The translations under genes and the position numbers were made by a program. Below, one piece after another: positions 17,907 to 26,358 of a stretch of DNA of 64,000 nt. This DNA is from Blastopirellula marina. Its GTDB lineage: Bacteria > Planctomycetota > Planctomycetia > Pirellulales > Pirellulaceae. Position 1 is the first letter of the stretch. Every line of letters begins with the position of its first letter. The DNA lies in assembly GCF_002967765.1 (NCBI RefSeq), contig NZ_PUHY01000010.1, positions 558,001 to 622,000 of the forward strand, in the 5' to 3' direction. Below the pieces are notes generated by a model that made no database searches, was not told where the DNA came from, and saw only the letters and a program-made list of their open reading frames with translations.

Positions 17907-18842
17907 ATGATTTCCCCCCGCGCTGTCTCGATCGAGAACGTTTCCCATTTCTATGGAAAGCGACAAGCGCTCGCGGATGTTTCGTTATCGATCGATCCGG
18001 GCGAGATCTTTGTCTTCCTTGGACCGAACGGGGGAGGCAAATCGACGCTGTTTCGACTGCTCTCAACCCTCATGCCCCTGCGTCACGGTTCGATAAGTAT
18101 CTATGGCCGCACCGTAACGGCTCATCAGCATGAAGTGCGTCAGCAGATTGGCGTCGTCTTTCAAATGCCCAGCCTCGATAAGAAACTAACAGTCCGAGAG
18201 AACATTGATCAGCAAGCCGCGCTATACGGTGTGGCTGGTCAAACGCTAAAGGAACGGACAAGCGTTCTGCTGGAAAAGCTGGAACTCGCTGACCGCCAGA
18301 ACGACGTGACCGAAGACCTCTCGGGCGGGCTCCGTCGTCGAGTGGAATTGGCCAAAGGCATGCTCCACTCGCCGAAGGTTCTGTTGCTGGACGAACCGAG
18401 TACCGGACTCGATCCTGCGGCTCGTCAGGCCATGTGGCGTTACCTGGAATTCCTTCGCCGTGATCAAGGTGTCACCATCGTGCTGACCTCCCATTTACTG
18501 GAAGAGGCAGAAAAGGCGGATCGAATTGCGATTCTCGATCAAGGTCACTTGGTAGCGTTGGATACGCCGGACGCCCTCAAGGATCGTATCGGCGGCGACA
18601 CCATCACCATACGTACGCGTCAACCGCAAGCGTTGCTCGAGAAGTTACATAACGACCTCAATCTGAGCGCGACTGAGGTCAGCGAATTCGTGCGGCTCGA
18701 AACCGAAGATGGACCGGGCACGATCCGCACGATCATGCAATCGGCCAGCGACTTGGTCGACGCGATCACTTTAGCTAAGCCGTCCTTAGAAGATGTTTTT
18801 ATTGCGATGACGGGGCGACAATTTTCTGAGGAGGTATCCTAA
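17907..18842 (+). CDS. ABC transporter ATP-binding protein
   Basis: 311 residues. Walker A GPNGGGKST (usual Ala replaced by Gly), Q-loop in VVFQMPSLDKKL, signature LSGGLRRRVELAKGM, Walker B VLLLDEPSTGLDP and switch His in LTSHLLEE. The C-terminal 80 residues form the extra domain of DrrA/CcmA-like exporters. It overlaps the permease start by one base (TAATG). Location between oxidase subunits and the SCO protein suggests export of something needed for oxidase biogenesis; substrate not readable from sequence. Confidence 0.92.
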   Translation: MISPRAVSIENVSHFYGKRQALADVSLSIDPGEIFVFLGPNGGGKSTLFRLLSTLMPLRHGSISIYGRTVTAHQHEVRQQIGVVFQMPSLDKKLTVRENIDQQAALYGVAGQTLKERTSVLLEKLELADRQNDVTEDLSGGLRRRVELAKGMLHSPKVLLLDEPSTGLDPAARQAMWRYLEFLRRDQGVTIVLTSHLLEEAEKADRIAILDQGHLVALDTPDALKDRIGGDTITIRTRQPQALLEKLHNDLNLSATEVSEFVRLETEDGPGTIRTIMQSASDLVDAITLAKPSLEDVFIAMTGRQFSEEVS

Positions 18843-19705
18843 TGACCTCCGAATCCCTCTCGACGCCCAAGCCGCTGACGGCCGCATGGTCGCTTTGTTA
18901 CCGCGAAATCATTCGTTTCCTTCGTCAACGGAATCGAATCATCGGCGCAATTGGACAACCCATTATCTTTTGGCTGTTGTTCGGCACCGGTTTGACAGGC
19001 GTTTTTCGCACGCAAGGGGAGGGGGGAAGTGACGAAAGCTTTACCGTATACTTTTTCCCGGGAACGCTGCTCCTAATTGTGCTGTTCACGGCCATCTTTG
19101 CCACGATCTCGATTATCGAAGATCGCAACGAAGGCTTCCTGCAATCGGTGCTTGTATCGCCAATTCCGCGGTGGTCGATGGTGCTGGGCAAGGTACTCGG
19201 AGGCACCATCCTGGCAGTTGGCCAAGCGATGATTTTCCTATGCCTCGGTTATTTTGTTGGCATCTCCCTGTCGGTAATTCAGTTCCTTGCGATCTTCGGG
19301 ATCCTGGTTGTCGCGAGTATTGGCCTCACGTCGCTCGGCTTTTGGCTGGCCTGGCGAATGGACTCGACGCAGGGTTTTCATGCGGTTATGAATCTGCTGC
19401 TCATGCCCATGTGGCTTCTTTCCGGAGCATTCTTTCCAATTCCCACCGGCGATGCGATTACGTCGCCCGGGCAATGGGTATTGAGTTGGGTAATGACGCT
19501 AAATCCCGTGACTTACGCCTTGGGGGCGATTCGCCGGATCCTGCATGCCGAGGTTGCCCCAAGCTTTCTCGGAGGGGCCTCGGGAGGGCAGTTCTGGTTG
19601 CCAAGTGTCTCCTTTGGCGTAACGATTACTTTGCTATTTGCGATTGTGATGTTTGCTCTATCTTGTCGCGCCGCCACCAAGACACGACGAGGAGATTGGT
19701 TATGA
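18842..19705 (+). CDS. ABC-2 type transporter permease
   Basis: 287 residues, six hydrophobic segments. IIEDRNEGFLQSVLVSPIPR near 87-106 is the cytoplasmic hallmark of ABC-2 permeases, and MNPVTYALGAIRR-like text (LNPVTYALGAIRRILHAEV) near 220 matches the DrrB/NodJ type. It pairs with the preceding ATPase (one-base overlap) and its TGA overlaps the ATG of the SCO gene. Good start: GAGGTATCCTA precedes the ATG. Confidence 0.9.
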   Translation: MTSESLSTPKPLTAAWSLCYREIIRFLRQRNRIIGAIGQPIIFWLLFGTGLTGVFRTQGEGGSDESFTVYFFPGTLLLIVLFTAIFATISIIEDRNEGFLQSVLVSPIPRWSMVLGKVLGGTILAVGQAMIFLCLGYFVGISLSVIQFLAIFGILVVASIGLTSLGFWLAWRMDSTQGFHAVMNLLLMPMWLLSGAFFPIPTGDAITSPGQWVLSWVMTLNPVTYALGAIRRILHAEVAPSFLGGASGGQFWLPSVSFGVTITLLFAIVMFALSCRAATKTRRGDWL

Positions 19706-20910
19706 AACCGATTACCGGAATTTTTGTATCTGCCGTGCTGCTCATCTTGCTGGGAATCACCATGCTGTGGGCCGCCATGAATCGGACACCTCGCCCGCTG
19801 GCAATGGAAATCGACGACCATGCTGGCTCGTCCGAAGAGATGGAACTGGATCGACAGATTCCGCCGTTTGAGTTGACGTCGGCTGAAGAAGAACCGTTCA
19901 ACACAGAAACTCTGAAAGGGAACGTGTGGGTAGCCAGCTTCTTCTTCACATCCTGCCCATCCATTTGCAAGTTGCAAAATCAACAAATTGCTATCTTGCA
20001 GGAAGACTTCGCCGATGATGGTGTCAAGTTCGTCAGCATCACCTGCGATCCCACCAATGACACACCGGAAGTGCTACGTAAGTACGCCGAGTCGATGCAA
20101 GCCGAGCCAGGTATATGGACCTTTCTGACTGGTGACATGGATAAGTTGAAGCCGATCGTGGAAGACTCGTTTCAGGTCATGTTCGAGACCCAAACACACA
20201 GCGACCGCTTGATGGTCATCGACAAAAGCGGCAAGCTTCGTGGCACATTCCGCGCTACGCAAGACTCCGATTTCCGCCGCGCGAAAAAGATGATCGAAAA
20301 GCTGCTGGAAGAACCCTACGAAGCGCAGGAAGACGTTCAGAAGGCTGAAGTTGCGAAAGGGGAAGACGAGCCCCGCAAGCAAACCATGGAAAGCTTCCAA
20401 CTGACAGACAGCCTAGAACAACCGTTCGATAGTAAATCGCTCAAGGATCAAGTTTGGCTAGGAAGCTTCTTCTACACTTCCTGCCCTGGCTCTTGCCGCA
20501 TGCAGAATCTGGAAATCGCCAAGCTGCGTGACGAGTTCAAAGATCGCGGACTCAAAATGGTGAGCATTACCTGCGATCCAGAGACCGATACACCGGCAAT
20601 GCTGGCCGGCTATGCTTCTGTTTTCCAGGCTGATCCTAGCCGCTGGTACTTTGTGCGAGGTGAATTTGACACCATCAAGAGAATTGGTGATGAGTTTTTC
20701 GATATCGAAGTGAAGGAACAGTATCACAGCGATCGCATTTTTCTTGTGAACCGGGAAGGCAAAGTGATCGACTCGTTCCGCACAAGCAAGCCAGAACAAA
20801 TGGAAGCTGCCCGCAAAAAGTTGGACGAAATGCTTCCGCCTGCCGAGAAAGCCACAACGGAAGAATCTCAGACCGACACCGCCGATGAAGCCCCCGAGAA
20901 GAAGGACTAG
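19702..20910 (+). CDS. tandem SCO1/SenC-domain protein
   Basis: 402 residues from the ATG at 19702, overlapping the permease stop; the much longer frame from 19171 is inside the permease gene. One N-terminal membrane anchor (about 6-25). Two complete SCO thioredoxin-like domains follow: domain 1 has CPSIC (Cys85, Cys89) and His166, domain 2 has CPGSC (Cys261, Cys265) and His342; both keep the SITCDP motif. SCO proteins bind copper through CxxxC and His and deliver or reduce CuA in subunit II. Two copies in one chain is unusual. The C-terminal tail is acidic and Pro-rich. Faces the periplasm. Confidence 0.92.
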   Translation: MKPITGIFVSAVLLILLGITMLWAAMNRTPRPLAMEIDDHAGSSEEMELDRQIPPFELTSAEEEPFNTETLKGNVWVASFFFTSCPSICKLQNQQIAILQEDFADDGVKFVSITCDPTNDTPEVLRKYAESMQAEPGIWTFLTGDMDKLKPIVEDSFQVMFETQTHSDRLMVIDKSGKLRGTFRATQDSDFRRAKKMIEKLLEEPYEAQEDVQKAEVAKGEDEPRKQTMESFQLTDSLEQPFDSKSLKDQVWLGSFFYTSCPGSCRMQNLEIAKLRDEFKDRGLKMVSITCDPETDTPAMLAGYASVFQADPSRWYFVRGEFDTIKRIGDEFFDIEVKEQYHSDRIFLVNREGKVIDSFRTSKPEQMEAARKKLDEMLPPAEKATTEESQTDTADEAPEKKD

Positions 20911-20913
20911 TGC

Positions 20914-21363
20914 GTGGACCTGGTAACTTTATTGCCGCATGTGAATGCCTCGCTCAACGGCCTGGCAACCTTGCTGCTAATCATTGGTTTCGTACTGATT
21001 AAGCAGGGGAAAGTAAACGCCCATAAGTGGACGATGCTTGGCTGCTTTGGCGTTTCGATCGTCTTTCTAGGATGCTATTTGGTTTACCACGCACTACTCA
21101 CTGGGCACGGTAAGGCGTTCCCAGACTATCCTCCGAATTGGATTCGGTACAGCTATTACGCGATGCTGCTAACGCATGTCGTACTTGCGGCGGCCGTTCC
21201 CTTCCTGGCGGTCATCACCATCTATCACGGCTTGAAGGACAATCGGGCGGCTCACCGGCGTATTGCCAAATGGACGTTTCCGATCTGGCTTTATGTTTCC
21301 GTGACCGGTGTCTTGGTGTATCTTTGTTTGTATCAGTTCTTTCCGGCCGAAGCGGCTATGTAA
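20914..21363 (+). CDS. DUF420 membrane protein
   Basis: 149 residues, GTG start at 20914 three bases after the SCO stop. Four hydrophobic segments (about 12-30, 42-62, 80-105, 118-145). LPHVNASLNGLATLLLIIGF and KVNAHKWTM are typical of DUF420 (YozB-like) proteins, often encoded beside cytochrome oxidase genes and implicated in their assembly (CtaM relatives). The role here is inferred from family and position. A second DUF420 gene lies at 43039. Confidence 0.85.
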   Translation: MDLVTLLPHVNASLNGLATLLLIIGFVLIKQGKVNAHKWTMLGCFGVSIVFLGCYLVYHALLTGHGKAFPDYPPNWIRYSYYAMLLTHVVLAAAVPFLAVITIYHGLKDNRAAHRRIAKWTFPIWLYVSVTGVLVYLCLYQFFPAEAAM

Positions 21364-21367
21364 AGCG

Positions 21368-21694
21368 ATGATCAGACTGAACAACCATATTGGAAAATCG
21401 TTCTCTACCGCTAGTTTTTTTCTAGTGGCAGGCTTTCCTTCTTGGGTGTGGGCCTGTCCGACCTGCAAGGATGGCCTGAGCGACAACTACGTGGCGGCAT
21501 ACGCTTTCAGCATCGTATTCATGATGGTGGTTCCGTATCTGCTTCTGGCGGGTTTCTTCGCATACATCGCCGCCTGTTACTTTCGTCGTCCTGTCGAGCA
21601 GCGAAAACAACTGTCCGTCGACGAATTGTCGGAGCTGGCACTCAAGAAGGCGGAGCAGGGGATCCCCACGCAGCCGCCCGCCTGGGATTCGTAA
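21368..21694 (+). CDS. small membrane protein with CPTC motif
   Basis: 108 residues from the ATG at 21368, four bases after the DUF420 gene; no family recognised. Signal-like N-terminus (FFLVAGFPSWVWA) followed by CPTCKDGLSDNY, then one long membrane helix (AFSIVFMMVVPYLLLAGFFAYIAACYF) and a polar tail. The CPTC motif could bind metal or form a disulfide. Last gene of the respiratory block, so an oxidase assembly role is possible but unproven. Confidence 0.75.
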   Translation: MIRLNNHIGKSFSTASFFLVAGFPSWVWACPTCKDGLSDNYVAAYAFSIVFMMVVPYLLLAGFFAYIAACYFRRPVEQRKQLSVDELSELALKKAEQGIPTQPPAWDS

Positions 21695-21877
21695 TCGACC
21701 GCAGAATCGCGATTAAGTCGCCCTTCTCATTGATCTCCCAGCCTACCTCAATGGGCAAGATTCCCCCTTCATCGGGCCTTTTCCGCACACATTGGCCGCC
21801 GGTTTGCTTTTCTGGCTAGGTTGGCGGTTCTATACTGTAGTGAGTATTCATCTTACGTCGCTAGGAAAAGCGAGGGC

Positions 21878-24349
21878 ATGATCGATCTGACTGTGCGAAC
21901 AATCCGAACCGCGGGACTCGTTGGGTTCCTCGCCCTTAGCTTGCTTGGGGCCAGACAGTCTTTCGGTCAAGTCGGAGACCTGGAGGTTCGCGCAGAGTTC
22001 TCGTTGACGGTTGAACTTCCTGAAATCAGGAACGACACAAAGAACCTACTCTCTCAAATCGATCAGCATTTGCAGCAGAAGAACTGGCAAGATGCGATCG
22101 ATACCCTTGGCCGCTTGATCGGCAGCCACGGCGATGAACTGATCGCTCGTGGTAGCGATCAAGTCGACCTGGGAAGCCAGTACACGTATTACGTTGATTT
22201 GAAGTCGTACTTGCAGCGACGTATTGCTGAGTATTCCCGCCAGACGCCTGAATTCCTGGAAGTCTATCGGCAGCGGATTGATCCTTTGGCTCAAACCGTG
22301 CTCGATGAAGCCAAGGCATCCCGAGATCCGGCGCAGTTGGCGACCGCGATCGACGACTACTTTCTCAGCAGCTACACCGACGACGCGTTGCTCTACCTTG
22401 GCGACCTTTTACTAGAACAGGCTCGCTTCAACGAAGCCCGAACGGCTTGGGAACGGATCTCTCCACGGTTTCGTACCCCCAACGATCCGTCCGGGGTTTT
22501 ACTGGCGATGCCCGGGCAACCGATGTGGGTCGCCGTCGACGGCATCGATTGGAAGAAGCACCGCAATTACATTCGACAGTGTCTAGAAGATAACGCCTCG
22601 TCGAGCCCACTTGCCACGATTCCAAACAGCAATATCGATCCAGCCGCCGTCTGGGCTCGATTATGCCTGGCATCTTGGCTGGAAGGTGCCGAAGATCGTG
22701 CTCAATCCGAACTGGAATTGCTCAAGCAACTTTATCCCGACGGCCACGGTTATCTCGGCGGTCGTGAAACCAACTTCGCTCAGTTCCTCTCACGTCTTGT
22801 CGACACATCGCACGGAACTTTGCCAGGCCGTCACGAAAAAGATTGGCCGACATTCGCTGGGGCCTATTCCCGCAATGGCCACGGAAAACTAACCCGACCG
22901 GCTGGTACTTATCAGCCGAATTGGAGCGTGGCAATCGATCGTCAGGTCTTATCCCGCCCGGCGGGAAGTGGTGTCACCAACGGCCAGGCGGCAGAACCTG
23001 AGGCCACGCCGCTCATTTCAGAGACCGAGAAAGAGCTCAACAGCACATTCCCCATCGTTCACGATGGTGTTGTCGTGGTCGCCGATGAGCAGCGTGTTCG
23101 CGCATTTGAGTTAGAGAGTGGCTTGGCCGCGTTTCCGACCAGCGGACGAGCGTTTGATAAAACCGATCTGGAGTATGGTGCGTTCTATTCGCCTGGTCGC
23201 CGAGTTGACGTCGACTTTGAATCGCGTCGTCGAGGCAATCTGCTTTCGGCGATGACCATCAAGTTTTTGCATGCGTTGGGGGTACCTCGCTTCACCCAGT
23301 CGTCCGATGGCGACATGCTGGTGGCCCGACTCGGAATAACTGCGATCGGTGTCCCAATGTTCCAAGCTCAGTTTCAAGATCCGGCCGACATGGTCATCTT
23401 CGACATGAGCAAGCAAGGAAAGCTCATTGCCCGCATCCCTCCCGTGACCGAGCTTTCCCTTCCTTGGTCGTTTGAAGGGACCGCCATCATTGATGGGAAT
23501 CGCCTCTATTGCGGCATGACGAAATCAGGGGTCCGCGACGAATCAGCGGTGGCTTGTTTCGATTGGACTACATCTCAAATGCTCTGGCGAAAGTCCCTTT
23601 CCATTACCCAGCCATACGGCAGCGGTTTGGTTCAGGAAGCAGATTACGGACATCGCTCGTACAACTTGCTGACACTGAAAGATGGCGTGTTGTACTACAA
23701 CACCAATCATGGAGTCATCGCCGCGCTAGATGCCGAGCGTGGCGACACGTTGTGGCTGACGCGGTATCCCCGATTGCCGCTCGTTCCAACACCCCGCTTG
23801 GAACTTGCCCACGGCTTAGTCCAGCGAAATATCAATCCATGCGTTGTTACGCAAGGATTGGTGATTAGCATGCCGCTCGATTGCGATCGCGTGTTCGCCC
23901 TAGATGCCGCCACGGGGCAGCTCGTTTGGCAAACCGTTCCCAGCGGGATCGAACCCATGCACATCCTGGGTGCCACCGACGAAGACGTTTTGGTTAGCGG
24001 AAAACAGCTCTTCTGGATTCAACTGCATTCCGGAAAAATCCGTGCCGAGTTTCCGCAAGTCGCCAGAGATCCACGCGATAGTGGCTTCGGACGAGGAACA
24101 ATTGTAGGAGATCAAGTTTACTGGCCAACCCATGATACGGTTTATCGCTTGGGTTCTCGCTTGGACGAGAACGCCCAAGTCGTAACAGCCGGCGAGCCCG
24201 TCGACTTGGCTCAGTACGGGGAAGAGGGAGGTAATGTGCTTGTCTCGGATGAGTTCATGATTATCGCTTCCCCAAGCCGCATGACGGTTTACTCGCCAAC
24301 CTCCTCCGATGTCTTGCCAAAACGAGAAGCGGATGACCCCAGTAACTAG
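21878..24349 (+). CDS. secreted PQQ-like beta-propeller repeat protein
   Basis: 823 residues from the ATG at 21878 (GCGAGGG upstream); a longer frame to 21821 is less likely. Signal peptide to about 35 (LVGFLALSLLGARQSFG). The first 300 residues are helical with TPR-like patterns (DDYFLSSYTDDALLYLGDLL). From about 320 on there are PQQ/BamB-type blades: GVIAALDAERGDTLWLTRY and RVFALDAATGQLVWQTV. No catalytic dehydrogenase residues were recognised, so it is probably a binding or scaffold protein in the periplasm. It precedes the MoxR cluster by 82 bases on the same strand and may belong to it. Confidence 0.82.
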   Translation: MIDLTVRTIRTAGLVGFLALSLLGARQSFGQVGDLEVRAEFSLTVELPEIRNDTKNLLSQIDQHLQQKNWQDAIDTLGRLIGSHGDELIARGSDQVDLGSQYTYYVDLKSYLQRRIAEYSRQTPEFLEVYRQRIDPLAQTVLDEAKASRDPAQLATAIDDYFLSSYTDDALLYLGDLLLEQARFNEARTAWERISPRFRTPNDPSGVLLAMPGQPMWVAVDGIDWKKHRNYIRQCLEDNASSSPLATIPNSNIDPAAVWARLCLASWLEGAEDRAQSELELLKQLYPDGHGYLGGRETNFAQFLSRLVDTSHGTLPGRHEKDWPTFAGAYSRNGHGKLTRPAGTYQPNWSVAIDRQVLSRPAGSGVTNGQAAEPEATPLISETEKELNSTFPIVHDGVVVVADEQRVRAFELESGLAAFPTSGRAFDKTDLEYGAFYSPGRRVDVDFESRRRGNLLSAMTIKFLHALGVPRFTQSSDGDMLVARLGITAIGVPMFQAQFQDPADMVIFDMSKQGKLIARIPPVTELSLPWSFEGTAIIDGNRLYCGMTKSGVRDESAVACFDWTTSQMLWRKSLSITQPYGSGLVQEADYGHRSYNLLTLKDGVLYYNTNHGVIAALDAERGDTLWLTRYPRLPLVPTPRLELAHGLVQRNINPCVVTQGLVISMPLDCDRVFALDAATGQLVWQTVPSGIEPMHILGATDEDVLVSGKQLFWIQLHSGKIRAEFPQVARDPRDSGFGRGTIVGDQVYWPTHDTVYRLGSRLDENAQVVTAGEPVDLAQYGEEGGNVLVSDEFMIIASPSRMTVYSPTSSDVLPKREADDPSN

Positions 24350-24431
24350 AATAGAGACATGACAACCTGACGCAGCCACATCCAGTGACTCAGGCAAACC
24401 GCAAGCGAAACCCTGGACGGAAATCAAACGG

Positions 24432-25472
24432 ATGAGTAGCGAAAACGATGCCGCCGCCGCGGCGAAACTGGCCGAATCTTACGAATTGTTGCAGCGTGAG
24501 ATTGGCCGAGTGATTGTCGGCCAGCAAGAGGTCGTCGAACAGCTCTTGATCTCGCTCTTCGCTGGCGGTCACTGCTTGCTGGAAGGCGTTCCAGGTTTAG
24601 CCAAGACGTTGATGGTTCGGTCGCTCGCCAACGCGTTGCACCTGGAATTCAATCGCATTCAGTTCACGCCTGACTTAATGCCGTCCGATATCACGGGAAC
24701 GGAAATCATTCAGGAAGACCGTGCTACCGGAGAACGAGCCTACCGCTTTGTCCGTGGTCCGATCTTCAGCAATGTCATCCTGGCGGACGAAATCAACCGA
24801 ACGCCTCCGAAGACGCAAGCTGCGCTGCTCGAATCGATGCAGGAAAAGCAAGTTACCGCTGGAGGATCAAAACATGCGTTGCCGTCTCCCTTCTTTGTCC
24901 TCGCGACGCAAAACCCAATTGAGCAGGAAGGGACCTATCCGCTCCCCGAAGCCCAGTTGGACCGCTTCATGTTCAATGTGCGGATCGATTACCCATCGGA
25001 ATTGGAAGAGTTGGAAATCGTCAAACGGACGACCGCCGACATCGATACCAAGATTAATCCCCTGTTGACCGGCGAAGAGATCCTTCAGCTTTCCCAAGTA
25101 GTACGTCGCGTACCAGTTGCTGACCCGGTTGCTCAGTACGCAATTCGCCTGGTGCGGCTCACTCGTAAAGGGGAAGGAAACCAATCTCCGATGGCTCCCT
25201 ATATTCAATGGGGTGCCGGTCCCCGGGCCAGCCAGTTCCTGGTTTTGGGTGCTAAGGCGCGTGCGATCTTGCATGGCCGCGAGTTCGCTACGACTGACGA
25301 CATCAAAGCGGTTGCCTTACCGGTTTTGCGTCATCGTATCCGCACGAGCTTCAATGCCGATGCGGAAGGCATCACCACCGATCACGTCATTCAGAAGATT
25401 TTGGATTCGACACCTACCACGGTAGAGGACAGCAATTTTGCCGAAGCTTTTAGATCCTCAGACGCTGGCTAA
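24432..25472 (+). CDS. MoxR-family AAA+ ATPase
   Basis: 346 residues. Walker A-like loop in [17 protein letters not shown] near 50, Walker [22 protein letters not shown] near 120, sensor 1 in [26 protein letters not shown], and the C-terminal lid. MoxR proteins act as chaperones that fit metals or cofactors or activate VWA partners, and are almost always followed by DUF58 and VWA genes, as here. Its end overlaps the next start by 35 bases. Confidence 0.95.
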   Translation: MSSENDAAAAAKLAESYELLQREIGRVIVGQQEVVEQLLISLFAGGHCLLEGVPGLAKTLMVRSLANALHLEFNRIQFTPDLMPSDITGTEIIQEDRATGERAYRFVRGPIFSNVILADEINRTPPKTQAALLESMQEKQVTAGGSKHALPSPFFVLATQNPIEQEGTYPLPEAQLDRFMFNVRIDYPSELEELEIVKRTTADIDTKINPLLTGEEILQLSQVVRRVPVADPVAQYAIRLVRLTRKGEGNQSPMAPYIQWGAGPRASQFLVLGAKARAILHGREFATTDDIKAVALPVLRHRIRTSFNADAEGITTDHVIQKILDSTPTTVEDSNFAEAFRSSDAG

Positions 25473-26331
25473 AGTCCAGGGGCTTCGACTGCGTGCGAAG
25501 CACATCGTGGAAGGGTTGATCGCCGGTTCGCATCGCAGTCCCCATCGCGGGTTCTCGATCGAATTCGCCGAACATCGCGACTACGCGCCTGGGGACGACC
25601 TGCGCTATCTCGACTGGAAAGTACTTGGCCGAACCGACAAGTACTACATTAAGCAGTTCGAAGACGAGACCAATCTGATTTGCAATCTGGTGGTCGACGT
25701 CAGCGAAAGCATGCGCTATCGTGGCCCGGACGCAGCGATGTCGAAGTTGGAATATGCCCAGTGTTTGGCCGCCACGATTGGCTGGCTGGTGCTCCAACAG
25801 CAAGACGCCGTCGGGTTAGTTACCTTCGACGATCAAGTCCGTAACCTGGTGCCCCCCAACGGAAGCCCAGTGCAGCTTCAGCAGGTCATCGACGTGTTGC
25901 AAACGGCCGACTCGAAGGAGAAAACCCAGATCGGTCCACTTCTGCATGAACTATCCGGCCGCTTGAATCGTCGTGGCTTGGTGATCGTGATGAGCGACTT
26001 TTTCGACGAAGTCGACTCGATCATGGCGGGGCTAAAGCATTTAAAGTATCGCAAACACGATATCATCTTGCTGCATATTCTCGATCCCGCAGAATTAGAT
26101 TTTCCGTTCGATCGACCGACCATGTTTCACGGCCTGGAAGCATTTCCTGAGCTCTTGGCCGATCCTATTTCGGTACGCAAGGCTTACCGCCAAGAGATCG
26201 AAGCGTTCGTCAACGATCTTCGCTCGCAGTCCTTGGCAAGCCAAATGGACTATGCCCAAATTCGGACCGACCAACAGTTCGATGCGGTGTTACGAAACTT
26301 CCTGAACCATCGTAACGCGCGGCTTGTTTAA
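25438..26331 (+). CDS. DUF58 domain protein
   Basis: 297 residues with a TTG start at 25438 (AGAGGA upstream), overlapping the MoxR gene by 35 bases; there is no ATG alternative before the conserved region. The DUF58 signature [30 protein letters not shown] is present around 38-66, followed by a VWA-like fold with [10 protein letters not shown] near 90, a degenerate MIDAS site, and [12 protein letters not shown] near 182. Cytosolic partner of MoxR; members of this family link the ATPase to membrane VWA proteins. Confidence 0.9.
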   Translation: MPKLLDPQTLAKVQGLRLRAKHIVEGLIAGSHRSPHRGFSIEFAEHRDYAPGDDLRYLDWKVLGRTDKYYIKQFEDETNLICNLVVDVSESMRYRGPDAAMSKLEYAQCLAATIGWLVLQQQDAVGLVTFDDQVRNLVPPNGSPVQLQQVIDVLQTADSKEKTQIGPLLHELSGRLNRRGLVIVMSDFFDEVDSIMAGLKHLKYRKHDIILLHILDPAELDFPFDRPTMFHGLEAFPELLADPISVRKAYRQEIEAFVNDLRSQSLASQMDYAQIRTDQQFDAVLRNFLNHRNARLV

Positions 26332-26358
26332 CGAAACAGTTTTGACCATCGGATACTT

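Noticed and set aside
19171-19701. Long N-terminal extension of the SCO gene
   Set aside because: It is another frame of the ABC permease; the ATG at 19702 gives a membrane anchor and overlaps the stop as usual in operons.
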